From SP5GCR1 sp965199685 (lineage in GTDB: Bacteria > Pseudomonadota > Gammaproteobacteria > Poriferisulfidales > Oxydemutatoraceae), in contig OZ241323.1 in the NCBI GenBank assembly GCA_965199685.1, positions 1,240,001 through 1,304,000 of the forward strand: a stretch of 64,000 bases of DNA, read 5' to 3'. Within the stretch, counting starts at the first letter, position 1. Each line of letters opens with the position of its first letter. Below the pieces are notes generated by a model that had not been told where the DNA came from, made no database searches, and saw nothing but the letters and a program-made list of their open reading frames with translations. Of the stretch, positions 17,779 through 33,200 are shown in pieces. The position numbers and the translations under genes are program-made.

Positions 17779-18060
17779 ATGTTAGCCCTCCCCTACCGTT
17801 TGCGTAGATTTTATGGATGAATGGATTGTTTGTGCGAAGATAATGCGTTGGGGTGGTTATCGTAAATTTGGTGACGCAAGCGGTTACGGTTTTGCGAGAC
17901 GGTATTTTAGGGAGGGCATGTTAGCCCTCCCCTACCGTTTGCGTAGATTTTATGGATGAATGGATTGTTTGTGCAGACGCAGCGCGTTCAGGTGGTTATC
18001 GTGAATTAAGGGCGCGGAGCGGTTACGGTTTTGCGAGACGGTACTTTAGGGAGGGCATGT

Positions 18061-18210
18061 GGGACTGTTGAAAAATAGAACCGCCGATTGAGCCAGTAGG
18101 TCAATCGGCGTAACATTGTTCAGAACCTTAACAACCACCCCGTCAGGCTTCGCCTGCCACCCCTCCAAAGGAGGGGAATGTACTAATGCAGACACTTTTT
18201 CAACAGCCCC
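18061..18210 (+). mobile_element. Miniature inverted-repeat element, copy 4 (150 bp, long-left version)
   Basis: Starts GGGACTGTTGAAAAATAG and ends CAACAGCCCC, flanked by ATGT (18057-18060 and 18211-18214). It is nearly identical to copy 3 and sits at the same position of repeat B. The left stem GCCGATTGA pairs perfectly with TCAATCGGC. Confidence 0.9.
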
Positions 18211-18279
18211 ATGTTAGCCCTCCCCTACCGTTTGCGGAAATTTTATGGATGAATGGATTGTTTGTGCAAGGACGACGCG

Positions 18280-21200
18280 TCAGGGTAGGAGGCCTTCAAG
18301 GAATACTCTAACTTGTACGGCAATTGTTGATGGTTGATCCATTGAAGTTCTTACAACATCTCTAGATCTCACGACATTATAGATAAATTGTTGCGGTGCC
18401 GATACTGCCGGAGATGCAAGCCTCCGCTGCCTATAGCCTTGCTTGTCGGTATAATCAACCAACACGCGATAGCGGTCGCCTATGATGCCCTCGACGGTAT
18501 AGCTCGCATCGGTGGCATCATCAATATCCACCCAGCTACCCAGCAGTTCCTTTTGCCACTGGTAAGCTACTATGGGAGCAGGGTTTATTCCGTCCGAGTC
18601 CGACGACAGATCTATATCTTCAATGGTGTATGTGAAATCATTCAGCGTAGGCGCAGGAACCGATATGAAACCATTATTCTCTTTGACTATCGTTAGCTGT
18701 GCCGTTTTACTCACAGCACTTAAGCCATCGTTAACCGTCAAGACTATCTCTACATCGTCGGTGCTTTGCATTTCGCCAAGTAGATTACTCGGTATACTAA
18801 ATGCATACCTCAGATCGTCACGACCCACCACCGTGCCGGTGCTTACCTCCAAATCCGGCAATAAATTTGGAATCGTAGTCAGACTATAACTTAACTCATC
18901 TCCCTCGGGATCTTCTATAGCAACATTCAATACAAGGGTTTCACCTTCTACGATTGAAGCAGGTGCATTAATACTTATTCTCGGCAAACGATTATTGCTT
19001 ATCGTCAATTTATAGACAATGGGTTCTTCTGTCCCTATTGAATTACTTGCCGCAACACCAATAACCGTAGATGTAGGATCGGAAGTATTTAGCGCAATAG
19101 TATAGCTAGCATTGTTTGCTGGCAAGACTTTGCCGTCGGCTACGATGCTTGCGTCAGGATTAGCTGCTGTCGGGGTGATTTTCAGTTCGCTGGCATCGGC
19201 ATGAACGGACACCGTATAAGTATTAATCGCAGGATTGAAATCAGGAGAAAGATGAAAATGTCCTGCCTCCACATCCTGTTCCAGCTTTAGATCTCGCAAG
19301 CCGATACGCTGATGAAGCAGTAATCTACCGCAGTCTGGCAACGGCATGGAAGTGCCACATGTGTTATCGTGATATTTTAGTAGCGGATATTCTTCGGAGC
19401 TACCGAAATCCCAATCGTCGGCACTCCAATCCGCATAAATGTCGGTTTCGATCATCGGCATTTTCAAGTCTTCAGTCGTCTGAGCGATGCCACCTCCCGG
19501 AGAATTCATCTGCCCACTCGTATTGATATCCCAATAACTATTAGCCACGACTAGGCTGGATGATTGTCTTCTACCGATTAAACCACCTGCATAGCTTACA
19601 TCGTTGTCGCTTTGTATCTCAAAGGCTACTTTTACTTCAGCAGTTGAGTAGCTGTTACTAACTCTGCCGCCGCCCCATAATACACCAAGCAGACCTCCGA
19701 CAGATCGTTCTCTCTGACTTATGCTAACTGAACCTACTACATAGCTATTGCTAATGGAACCTTGATTCTCGCCCACCAGACCTCCTGCCTCCCGCTGTGC
19801 CGAAACATCGGCAACCGCATAACTTTTGCTGATGCCACCAAAGTTTATGCCACAGATGCCACCTATCCACCGCATACCCGTAACATCACCATATACATAA
19901 CTATTTATGATAGACGAACCCGATGCGCTTTCGCCGGTTAAAAGACCTATAACACTATTCTGCCCTACAACCTTGCCTCCGATGACATAGACATTTATTA
20001 ATTCCCCTTCGTTGCGACCGACCAGACCACCAACCCTAGAATTACCTGTTACTTCTATTGCCGATAATCCGAGATTGCGAATGGTGCCGGTATTCCCGGC
20101 AAACAAGCCTACTTCATTTATGGTGTCTCTGGTGACTCGCAAGTTAGAAATACTATATCCATTGCCGTCAAGAATACTACTGAAACAGTTGCTGTCCGAG
20201 TCACTACAATCATTGTTAATAACAGTACCTATAGGTTGCCAACCTGCTCCGACTGTCCGAGCCATCTTATTGCGCGTTGAACCATAGCTTGCATCGTCTA
20301 GAAAATCCAAATCTCTCACCAATTCATAACCTGTGCATTGGTCGGCTGGACAACCAGTAGTAACCTTGCTCGCTGTAGAACTTGCACGGTAGCCGCTGCC
20401 GTCCAGTTGATAACGAATCGCATTCAGATCTTCGAGAGTCTCGATTTCTATTAAGCCGTCGTTATCTTTGTCTTTATGCATAGCGATGTCGGCATATAGC
20501 GGTGCATCGTAGTGGATGTTTGTCTGGTGACCCTGTCCATCAATATAGCTTATAGAAAACCGATGTTGTGTGTTGCGAACATCTGCGGGTGGCGTATGAT
20601 TTTTTTGCTTTGCATCGGGCACTGCTACGAATATACCGTTTTGTTTCCGCAACCACTGATAACCAATATCGGCTAGAGGTTCTCCATCTATATCGCCCGA
20701 CAAATCGCTTGCCGAAAGCGTCTCGCTATTTATCCATTTCACGGCACTCTCGGAATTTCCATTGTTGATTTTCCTCACCAACAATGGCACTTCCCTGCTT
20801 ACCACAGATGCCGGATTATTGCGCTCACTCAGTTCCAGTCTTAGGATCACCGTGCTATCGTTCTCATCTCTTGCGATAAAATCGGCAGGTACCGTAAACC
20901 CTACGGTAGATGTAGTTTGTATCTGCGACAGTAAGGATTTCCCAGATACTTGACTCCACCGGTAATCCAGTCGCGAATTATTCTGCCCGAAACTCGTTGA
21001 AGCATCCACGCGAAAAACATCCCCTTCGTCTAAGGTGAGAATATCTCCTCTGGTTAATTTGATAGGCGCACTATCATTGACTATTGTGAGTATATGTAGC
21101 TGAGGTGGGTACTTTAAGTACGCCTGCATTTGATAACTTGCGCCTCTATTATTCCCTTCTGCGGTTTTAATCTGAAGTTTGAATGGGTCCCTTACACTAA

Positions 21201-24200
21201 TTTGCACGGCACCGTCCGATTGCTGGGTTAGAGGAGATCCGTTATCTTTACGAATCGTTATTGCGGTATCTTCGCCGGCATTAGCGGCGATTTTTATAAC
21301 CACTGGTGCTATCTCGGATTCAATCATCGCTTCGTAGTTAAACCTATTCGGCATAAAGCCTGGAGTCAACCGCACCTCTCCTGAATTGACTGATAGACTA
21401 AGCCTATTCAACAAAAGTGCATCGGCAATTTGACCGGACAATAGAGCATCACAACTCGGCAATGCTGTTTCGATATCTGTGTCACAACCCGGGTCATTGC
21501 TATCCAGTCCAATCCCATACTTGAGTGCCGGATATTGCGAACTGGTACCGAAGTCCCAATCGGCAACATCCCAATTTACATAAGTTTTACATACATCTTT
21601 GGACTTTGACTCATCTGCGGAACGCTCAGGACATGTATCCAATTCGGTATTCGGAGCAATAGGACTTCTAAGATTAGCTTGTAATCTTGAATTGTTGAAA
21701 TTCAAATTTTCGCTTGTTCCGAAACATATCTCAACAAAAGCGGGAGTAAGAATAAACCTACAATTCGAATCATAGTTCCAATAACTATTGATGGAGGCAA
21801 ACCCTGCGCCAACCAAACCAGCCAGTGTACCTTCACCGGAAATTTCACCTAAGGTATAACTATTTTCAACCGTTGAATTAGTATTCCTACCGACCAAACC
21901 GCCGGCAATTTGGTTGCTTGCGTTTACACATGCTCCGAATCCTGTTTCCACATTAGCTGTTGTGTAGCTGTTTTTGATTTCGCTCCTTGTCAGCAAGCTA
22001 CCAAAGTTGGTAGAAAATTGATTCCCTGCCAAACCACCGACTATACAAGGTCCTTTCACCTCACCAGTTGCATAGCTGTTATAAACCTTGCCACCGTCTA
22101 TGTTCCTGCCGACTAAACCGCCTACTCCGACCCGCTTATTTGATGCCATTCCGGAATCTTCGGCAACCACATTAATCTTCGTATAACTATTGAGGATGAA
22201 ACCTTTATTCCAGCCAACCAAACCGCCTATGAACCCTCTACCGCCACCAAACCCGACATCACCTCTTATTATTTTATCGGTATCTCCAATAGCAACATCA
22301 CCAACCACATAGCTGTTCACGATTACACTACCGCGTTGTATGGAACCGGCGATGCCACCTACATTTTTGATCCCGACCAGACCTTTGATCGCCGGATCAA
22401 CCAATCCCAAGTTTTCAATTCTACCGCTTGAACCGATAGCAAAAAATAGACCAATACGGTTTTGATTGCCGACGCTACGGTTTATTTGCATATTGGATAT
22501 CGTATAGCCATTGCCGTTAAATACAGCATTAAGCCCACTTATAGGCTGCCAACTGGAGTCGCTTGCATCGGTGAAATTGCTTACCATCCATTGGTTTTTG
22601 AGTGCGGATGGATTCGGTGTGCGATAGCTTGCATCGTCGGCAAAATCCAAATCGTTCATCAGTTCATAACCTCTGCAACCATCGCGAGGACAACCTGTAG
22701 TAATTTTAGCCGCACTCGCAGTTGCTTTATAGCCGCTGCCGTCCGGTTGATAGCGTATCGCATCCAGGTCTTCCAAATAACGAATCTCTATCAAACCATC
22801 GCCATCGTCGTCTATGTCTAGATAGTCTATGACCTCGGATTCAAGTTGTTCGCGATAACCTTGCTGGTCTTCATACATAGCGATTGCACGATATTGATAA
22901 TCTCCTTCGTCAGGAAGGGTATACGAAGACTCGCTCCCGACATTGACCCAACCTTCTGCATCGCCACGCCGACGCTGCCATTGTATATAGGTTGAGGCAA
23001 AACCACCGTCGCGGTCTATAAACTCGCTACCGTCGCTTCGTTCAAATCGAACGGTATAAGTTAGTTGATTACTAGATCTAAGCAAACGAATACGACTGGC
23101 GGCATCGTTGTTTTGTTTGGAGACTATCAACGATATCACTTCGCTTAGATACACATCATCGTTCACGGCAACTTCCACGATCAACTGCACAATGTGGCGA
23201 TCGTTCTGCTTAGATACGACATCAGCAGGTACTGTAAAATCCAATACAGCACTTTGTGTGTCAACCGGCGATAGTGTATCGTTGAACCTTAGCGCATCGC
23301 CAGCCGATTGCCGCCACCTATAACGATATAAGTGTTCTTTCAAACCGAAATTATACGAAGTCATTAAACGAACACGCTCGCCTTCGGCTACCGTTAACGG
23401 TGAAGATATTATTGTTGTAGTTGTTGCCGTCACTTGTCTGACCTCGGATTCGACATAACGTACCAAGAAGTTATAGGATAATTCGCCAGCCTCAGGGTTA
23501 TACGTGGTTATGGTAATTTTCGGTGTGCGGCTACCATCCAATACAAACGATGCCGGAATACCCGACGAACACACTAAACCGTCGCTACAAGCAACATCAA
23601 TCGTCGTACCCACTTGGGTTGATGTGGTATCAATCTGCACTTCGGTCATTTGCCCTGATTCGGCAATGAGATCGTAATCAAAAATGAGCGGATGAAAGGG
23701 CGGGAATAGTCGGACACCCGATAAGGTCAAACTTTGCAACAAACTTTTTCCCTCGGGAGCGAAGACTGGCGCATTAGTGATAGCTTTCAGCGCAGGATAG
23801 CGATTTGCATCTGCAAACTCCCACACACGGGCATCCCAGTTTCTATAGATACTGTTTGTCGGCGAAGTCGGCATAGACGATTGAAGTATTATTGTGGTCG
23901 CAGCGCCACCACCGGCACTTGATGTAATACCGCTCGCCTCTGTATCCCAATAACTATCGTTGACCGTTGCATCGTTGATGGCGACCAAACCACCAGCTTT
24001 AGACATCGCTCCGATGGCTATCGCCCTGCTCACCGCATAGCTGTTGATGATTTCGCTAGAACTTTGGTTTGACGCAACCAAACCACCGATGCTACCCGAT
24101 CCGATTACCGAACCTATCGCATAGCTATTTTCAATGCGACTGCGATTGTCGTTGACGGCAACCAAACCACCTGCCAATACCGTCGGCAATCTATCGGACA

Positions 24201-27200
24201 GACTGGTTTTAACTTGTGCCATCACATACGATGCAGTAATTATACCGTCGTCATTCCTACCAACCAGACCGCCTACGATTGCCGATCCATTTCTGCCTTT
24301 TGCTGCCACATAACCGGTAACATAACTTTGGTTAATATTGCCTGCTCGGTTATAACCAACCAAACCGCCTACATGCTCACCACCAACTATATCCACATCG
24401 GTTAAACCGAGACCTCCTATTACTGTATCGGCATCTCTACCGTCTATCACACCGAATAAGCCACCGTCGCTATCCGATCTATTCATCCTTAAATTAGAAA
24501 TCGTATAACCGTTGCCTTTGAATGTTGCCACAAACGGATGCCGCAATGTCCCTATCGGCTGCCAGCCTGCCCCAGTAGTCCATGCGGTGTTCACACTTCC
24601 TGCTTGGTAATGTAAAGGATTGTCAAAGTCTAAATCTCTTAGCAACTCATACCCCTTACAGCCAGTTATTGGACAACCCTTGGCATTTTCTATCGCTACA
24701 TCGCTGTTGTTTTGATGTCTCAGGCGGCTGCCGTCCAAAGCGTTGCGCATCGCATCTAAATCCTCTAGCGTTAGAATCTCTATCAATCCATCTTTGTCGG
24801 TATCAACGTTTCTTTTAGCACCGGAAGAGAAATAATATACCTCAAACCAATATCGGACGCGCTGCGCTCCCGATACTTCAACGCTAATCATAGTCGTAGC
24901 AGTGGAATGTAATGCAATCGGCGAGCTACTGGTACCGCTTTTTACCGCCTCGTCAAAGCCGCTATCGCTGGCGATGTGAATGATCGCATCCTCATCCAGT
25001 GCATCCGGTATCAAATGTAGATGTTCTATGTTCGCATCCAGTTCTATGCCGATGCGATAATGCAATTTGGTCGTGTTGAAATGCGGAGATAGCATCACAA
25101 CCTCTGCGATTGCCAAACTTTCCAAACCATAAGAGTGCAAGCCGATGAGTGTGCTTTCAGTACTACCGGTATATTTAAGGATCGGATATTGTTCTGCGTT
25201 GCCGAAATGCCAATCGCTATCACTCCACTTGTAATACGCCTTGCTTTCATCCGACGATTGGCTGATGCCCAATTGCAGTTGCCGAGTTGTCTTGCCGACA
25301 CCGCCAGCCGATCCTTGTATGTTGTCTCGTATGTCGCTCGTCTCAATATCCCAATAGCTATTTACCGCAATACCACCAGTAGCATTACTACCGATTAGAC
25401 CCCCACTAGCCACCGTATACGAGACACATTCAGGCACACCCGCGCATACGATATCTGCAGTTGCATAACTATTGCGAACCAAACCGCTGTTCTCACCAAC
25501 CAAACCACCGATAAGTGTGATCCCCTCAACATGACCGCTTGCATAAGTGTTGGTAATAGTGCCTAGATTCAAAGCAACCAAACCACCAATGCCAGTATCA
25601 CCCGATACACGGTTCAAGCTATAGCTGTTTGCAATCACCCCTCTACTTTCGTTGCGAGCAACCAAACCACCGACTGAGCGTTTGCCCGATACCATACCGT
25701 AAACATAACTATTAGAAATACGGCCAACGTTATGGGCAACCAAACCACCGATATCGCGTTCTCCTACCACCATGCCATTTGCATAGCTGTTGTCTATCTC
25801 TCCAGCATTATAGGCAGCTAGACTCCCGACACCAAAGCGACCCTCAATATCCACATCTGCCAAATGAACATTCTTGACTTGCGCACTATCGGCTAATGCC
25901 GCAAACAGACCTATATTGTCTCGCTGCGAGGTTGCGATGCTCAAACCAGAAATCTCGTAGCCTGATGCTCGATTGCCGTCAAATGTTGCTGTAAAGCATC
26001 GGCTTTGCGTATCACCACAATTGAGCATCGTGGCATCAATCGCTCCGATCGGGTGCCAATCGTAACCGGAAAGGTCTATGCTCGCTGCCAGTTCGTAGCC
26101 TTTGCAACCGACGGTCGGGGTAGTCGGACACCCTAAGGTGATTTTGTTATCTCTACGACTCGCTTTATAACCGCTGCCGTCCAATTGATAACGAATCGCA
26201 TTTAGATCCTCGGCACTGCGAATCTCTATCAAACCATCATCGTCTTCGTCTATGTCGTTGACCGCAACAAAAGGATGTTTGATTACCATAACACGATAGC
26301 GTGTCGTTTCTGTAGTTGCAGATACCAAAGGATCCTTCACTGTTAAGGTCAGCAAGTACCCATTGATGTTGTCTATGGTAAGCGTAGTGATTTGACCGCC
26401 ACCTAATTCTTTGTTCGGATTCGTTGCACTATCGTCGTTGAGCGTAATCACTGAGTTTGAGTTAAAAGTATACGGAATGATGCTAAACTCACGCGCATCG
26501 CTTTTTACTATCAACTCGTAATCGTATATCCCGGAATTAAAGTCAGGTCTTAATAGCACAACCTGACCGCTTCTACTTGAGCGCGCCAAATTACTTAAAC
26601 CGGTAAGCTGCTGAGCCGGCAACAAGGTGCCACACACTGGTATTTCGGCGCGTATATCATCGGCTCCGCGACATGCTGGGCGGGTAAGCACATTGGTAGC
26701 ACTGGTATATCTCAATACCGGATATTGCGAACTACTTCCGGAATACCAATCGCCGCTACTCCAGCCACTATAGATTTCAGTACCAATCGCAGAGGTTTGC
26801 AGCTCTGCCGTCGTCTTGCCGATAACGTTGCTATCAAAATTGTCATCTCCCACTTCGCTCGTAGCGACATCCCAATAACTCTGAACAGCAAAGAGTTCAT
26901 TCCAGACACTGCCTATTAATCCTTGACTACTGCCCGATATTTTGCCGATTGCATAGCTGTTGATAATGCTACGATTTACCCAACCTGCTAAACCACCTAC
27001 AGAACTAACTCCGCTAACCGTACCAGTCGCATAACTATTGCTGATATTTGTGAATGAAACACCGGCTAAACCACCTACATAGTCATTCCCGCTAACTGCA
27101 CCAGTCGCATAGCTATTGTAGATACTTGAACCCGATTGATTCCCACCAACTAAACCACCGACAAAATTAGTTCCGGTAATCTCAACACCTGTGTGGCTAT

Positions 27201-30200
27201 TAACGATCGCACCCGAATTCCTACCGACCAAGCCACCTGAATACAAACTGCCTCGGACTTCACCGCCTATTACATAACTATTGACGATCTCACCAAGATT
27301 CTCGCCTACCAAAGCACCACTATTAGATTGACCCCCAACATTAACAATAGCATTAATATCTACATTGAGTAGACCAACATTCTCAATTCTTGCACTTGTT
27401 GCTATGACACCGAATAAACCGATATTATCAGTAGTGACACCATTGATCCTTAAGTGTGATATCGTATGTGCATTTCCAGCGAATAAATCACTAAACGGAT
27501 TGCTACTATTTCCTATCGGCTTCCAGCCTGCACCAGTTGTCCATGTCGGGTTAATCACACCGCTACGATAACTCGCAGGATCCTTAAAGTCTAAGTTTCT
27601 AGTTAGTTTATAACCATTGCATCGCCTCACATTGTCTTCGCTATCTATAGGACAATCCTTCAAAGTGGTGGATACCCGCTCCAAAGGATAACGCATCAAG
27701 TTCAAGTCCTCCAGATAATCAATTGATATCAAACCATCTCCTACCGCAATATCGTGCAATACCTTAATCGTATAGCGTGTCGGTACGTTGTGACTTGCGG
27801 ATCTCACCGTAATAACAATGTGGGCTAAATCGTCGCTTAGAGTGAACAAGGAACTTCGCCCACTGCTCGTTGATGAATTCAGACCATCTGCTTTTACGCT
27901 AATCGTATCGCTACCGTAATAGGCAGTCGGTGTAGTACGGAATGTAGCACCCCTACTTGATGTGCCAACAACTAAATCATAATCGTATATCTCAGGATTA
28001 AATTCAGGCAACAAATGTGCATTTTCTGAAAACTTCATTTGGATCAGACCCGCACGCTGTCCGGGTAGCAAGGCTCCGCAATAGGGCACATCTTCTATCA
28101 ATCTCGGTAAATGGCTATTACATATAACCGCTTTATCATTCTCCGACAAATCAGACAATCTGCTATTGCAAGCGGATAACTGCTCAGGCGATGGCTGCAT
28201 GCATGCCATATTGTCGTTATCACCTGTCGCATAAAGCAAGACTGGGTATTGCTCTGTGTTGCCGAAATGCCAATCCGCCCGATCCCACCCGGTATAGATA
28301 TCATCTGACGGCACACCAGCCTTAAGTGCCCTCGCAGTTTTATCAATGCCTATAAGTGAATCGGTTCCAGAGATCACTGCACCTGCTCTGTAATGACTAT
28401 TGGCAATTGTATGTCCGAAGCCGCTTGATGATACTAAACCTCCCACATTGCCATTGCCTACCCGCACCTCACCCGTTGCATAACTCCTGTCAATTCTTGC
28501 ATGATTATTACCGACCAAACCGCCCGCCCCACCACTATTTATCTGCACATCGCCGAATGCATAGCTATTCACGATAGAACCAAATACTTGATTCCAGCCG
28601 ACCAAACCACCTGCGAGACCATTCGCATCTACATCAACATTTGCATAGCTATTGACGATTGTGCCTTGCCTATTTCTACCGACCAGACCGCCACCGTTAT
28701 TGCCTTTGGCTGAAAGCCTACCGCTTGCATAGCTATTGATAATCGTGCCGAAGTTGTGGCCGGCAATGCTACCAACATCGCTATGCCCGACGATGTTGAC
28801 ATTCACTAGGCCGACATTCTCAACTCTGCCACGATTGCCGATCGCTGCGAATAAACCCACATCGTTGGTACCGATTGCCTCTAGAGTCAAATTGGAAATC
28901 GTATGACCGTTGCCTTTTAATATACTGGTGAAAGGTTTACCAAGACTACCTATGGGCTGCCAATCGATCTCGGCAAGGTCTATATCGGCAGTCAACTCGT
29001 ATCCCGTACAACCGTCAAAACAATATATCACATCGGCAGTTTCGCTTTGCTGATAGGCACTGCCGTCCAAACGATGACGGATGGCATTCAAATGCATCGC
29101 ATTACTAATGTCTATTAATCCATCGCCGTCCTTATCTATGCTTTGGGCTACGATGTTGAGACGATTGACGACGAATTGGTATCGGTAAGAATGTCGATTG
29201 CCTTCTGTTACGACCAAATTGACGACCGTATTGCCGAAGTCATTCAATGGAATCGGCACCGTCCATTCACCGCTATCGGTCGCTCCAATCGGATTACCAT
29301 CCTTAAAAACTTCAATCATTGCCACTGGATTAAACGCAGTCGGCAATAGACGAATGGTACTCTGGTCGGCATTGACTGATATACCATAATCAAATGACGT
29401 AAATGCAAAAGGACTAGACAAACCTGCGCCTGCAGATAATTTCAAGTCTTGCAACAGGCTACCTTGATGACGAAGCAAAGTGTGGCAAGCAGCGGGACGC
29501 TCTTGCATATCTGCAACATCGCAATGTGCATCACCATCAGTGGCATCTGCTTGCAAATTATACTTAATCGCTGGGTATTGCTTATCGCTACCAAAATCCC
29601 AATTTCCGCTATCCCAGTCTTCATAAATGCTATCGCTTGGTGTCGTTGGTGATTGCGATTGAAGCGCAACGGTACTCTTGAGTTCACCTAGTGTCACCTT
29701 AACCTGCGAGATATCTTCGTCCAAATAACTGGTGTTGACGGTCGGTGCTAGTTTGTCGCTCGGGTCTCTATTACTATCGAATAAACCTTGCGGCACGTCG
29801 GCTTTAGTTGCCGAGACACTCGCATAACTATAGCTGATTTCAATAGCCGATGATGTGCGCACACCGATTAAACCACCAGTGAATCCGTCATCGTGTTGTG
29901 CTGTAATGGTGCCAACCACATAGCTATCGGAAATGATGGTATCGGAGTCTACATCACCGATCAAACCTCCGCCGACTGCCGACCGACCGTTAGTCATAAG
30001 ATTACCGATAAAATAACTGTTGCTAATTCGTACGGGATCTCCACTCGATGCAGAAATAATATTTATTAAGCCGGCAGCAGCGGTGTTTCCTTCTATGTTT
30101 CCTATCACATAACTATTGCTTATCGTACATTGCTTACACGATGTGGCAATTCCGGCAACTACATTCCCTTTGATATCCACACCCGGTAATCCGATGCCAT

Positions 30201-33200
30201 CTATATGGGTAGCACGATCATCGCTACCTATCGCTACAAAAAGGCCTCCGTTCCGTCTCACCCTTAAATTGGCGATCGTTTTATTGTTGCCGTTGAACAT
30301 GCCGACAAAAGTCCCTGCTATAGGTTGCCAAGCATCTGCACCGGTCCAGCGATGCATATTCGCATCGGCATCGCGATAACTGCCAGTGTCATTAAAATCT
30401 AGATCCCTTAGTAATTCATAACCCCTGCATCCTTCACTCGGACAACCGGAAGTAATCTTGATCTCTCCGACATTCGCTCTATAGCCGCTGCCATCCAACT
30501 GATAACGGATCGCATCCAAATCCTCTAAATAATTAATATCCACAAGACCGTCGTTATCTTCATCAATAACTCTATGATAAAAGTAGCTCAGATAAAGCGT
30601 ATATCTGACTGTCTCTGTGCCTTCTACTTCAATGACAACTTTTGTTGCCTTATCATTTTTCAGCGAAATCGACGCGCTCATATCGTCGCTGTCTATGGTT
30701 TCTCGCATAGTCCCCATAATGCTGATACGAGCGGTCGATTCCATCGCCACCGGAATTAACTGCACACTAGGAACATCGCTGATGACTGTAACGAAATAAA
30801 TACCGCTTTGGTTGAGCTTTTCAATGTCAATCGGTGTAGAGAATGTCGCATCACTCACTGGTGTCAAACTACGCAAGCCATAGCGCAAACCCGGTGATAT
30901 TAAATCGCCGCATTGTGGCATTCCTGATGAACCACACGCGAGAACACTTTCGGTTGCCGTGTGTTTAAGTGTCGGATACTGACTTATATTACCAAAATGC
31001 CAATCGCCATTGCTCCATTTGTAATAAGCATTGCTTGCATCCGATGATTGGCTGGTGCCTGATTGAAGCTGTATGGTGTTTTGTCCAATCCCGTGGTTGG
31101 ACCCGATAGCAATGGTATCGGTATTCCAATAACTGGCAGCGATTCTGTCAATGCCTTCGCTGATTCCGACCAAACTACCTCTGTTTCTGCTTCCTCTCTC
31201 CAGCTCACCGACCGCATAGCTATTTTTTATAGAACCTGTGTTATATCCAATCAAACCACCTGCTATGGCTCCCTCAATACTAACTGAAGCATAACCGTTA
31301 ATAATCTTTGCGCTCCAGTCATTCTGACCGACCAACCCACCAATAATAGAGTTATTATTTGTTAGAAGCCTGCCGGTTGCATAGCTATTAGCAATTAGAC
31401 TGCGATTATAACCCACTAAACCACCGAAGCTCGATCCTCCTGAGGCCGATGTCAAGACGACACTATCGGCATGACTATTGATAATCGTGCCACGGTTATC
31501 TCCAACCAGACCACCGATTGATGAAACTCCGGAAACTTCACTTATCGCATAACTGCCGATAATATTTCCACCGGCGTTAATTGCAACCAGACCACCGGCA
31601 ATATCGCCAGGCTTTGATGCAATACTGCCGCTAACATAGCTATAACCGACTTGCCCTTGATTGGTGCCGACCAGTCCGGCAACTTTTCCACCCCCTTCTA
31701 TTCTTACATGCAACAAGCCGACGTTGCTTATCAGTGCATCGGATGATGTGACACCAAATAAACCTTGATTTTCGGTAGTGTCTCTGTTTATCTGCAAACC
31801 CGATATCGTATAGCCGTTGCCGTCAAAGCTACCGGCAAAAGGCTTTGTCTCGCTACCTATAGGCACCCAGCCTGTATCGCTAGCATCGTTGTAGTCGTCT
31901 ACTGTCCAAAAAATCCTATTCAACGGCTCTAGATAGCTCTCACGGTCTGCAAAATCCAAGTCTCTAACTAACTTATAGGAACCTCTCGGTTGATGATGTA
32001 TCGCACGCAAATCCTCCAAATAGTTGATTGGCACAACGCTATCGGCGGCAGTATTTTGATAATTAATATATAGCATATAGCGTACAGTTTGAGTTCCTTG
32101 CACCTCCATGTGGATACGCGTGGTAAAGTTTTCTTGCAAAGAGATTGCTTTACTCGTCTCGCCGCTGCGGATGCGGTCGTACGCAGTCTCATCGTCGCCG
32201 ATGTAGAAACTAATATCTGCGGTGGGTTCTATCGCCGTCGGAATCAACCTTATTGTGCTATCGGTACTGCTCAAGGTGCCAATATAAATACCGCTTTGGT
32301 TTAGTTCGGCTACATCAAATTTGGGAGATACGGTAGCACCGTCCGTCACCACTAAACTGCGCAGACCGTAGCGCAAACGTGGCGATAACAACTCGCCACA
32401 CTGCGGCAATTCTGACGGCAATCCCGACATACTGCACCCATCGCCGTCGGGTCCTGGCGCATATTTGAGTATCGGATACTGCTCGCTGCTGCCGAAATCC
32501 CAATCATCATCACCCCACGCTTCGTATATTCCGATTGCCATTGTTGGTAATTGCATTTGTTGCGTAGTCTGCCCGCTGCCATGACGACCTTGTAAACCGC
32601 TGGTCTCAGTATTCCAATAGCTTGCACTGATGCTGCCGTTATTGTCACCGACCAAACCGCCTCCGCTTCCTTGCACCTTCCCGAGAGCATAACTGTTTGT
32701 AATTCTTGACGCAGACATTTGATTGGTGCCTACTAAACCACCCGCGCTACTTCCGCTAACATTGCTCGTTGCATAGCTGTTGCTTATAGACCCTTCGTTA
32801 GTGCCGGTTAAACCACCTACAGGAAAACTACCCCTAAGATCACCGCTAGCATAGCTATTGATCACGCGCGCGCCGACAGCATTCCAACCTATAAGCCCAC
32901 CGATATAGCCCGATTGGCTTTCCAAAATCCGAGTGGTTGCATGACTATTGATTACTAACCCTAGATTAGTGCCGACTAAACCGCCTAAATTACTCGTATT
33001 CAAGCCTCGCCTTAAAATGACTGAGCTGACATAGCTATTGATTATTTTACCGTTGTTCTCCCCGACGATGCCACCTACCAGATTACTTCCCGAAAACTCC
33101 CCAACCGCATAACTATTGACGATAGTACCTATATTACGACCCACAAAGCCACCGATATATTTCCTCCCTTCTATCTTTACATCAAGTAAACCAACATTTC

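Larger units (their letters stand above)
17283..18279. repeat. Array of repeat B copies and nested miniature elements
   Basis: About 1 kb without genes, made of repeat B copies at roughly 17290-17339, 17478-17628, 17779-18060 and 18211-18279. Each carries GGGCATGTTAGCCC or a diverged form, CCCTACCGTTTGCG, ATGGATGAATG and GCGGTTACGGTTTTGC. Element copies 3 and 4 are inserted in it. At 17340 a further left end (GAGGCTGTTGAAAAAGT) starts a partial element, with the hairpin GCCGATTGA...TCAATCGGC at 17392-17414 but no right end. The array stops exactly at the last codon of the first giant gene. Confidence 0.8.
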
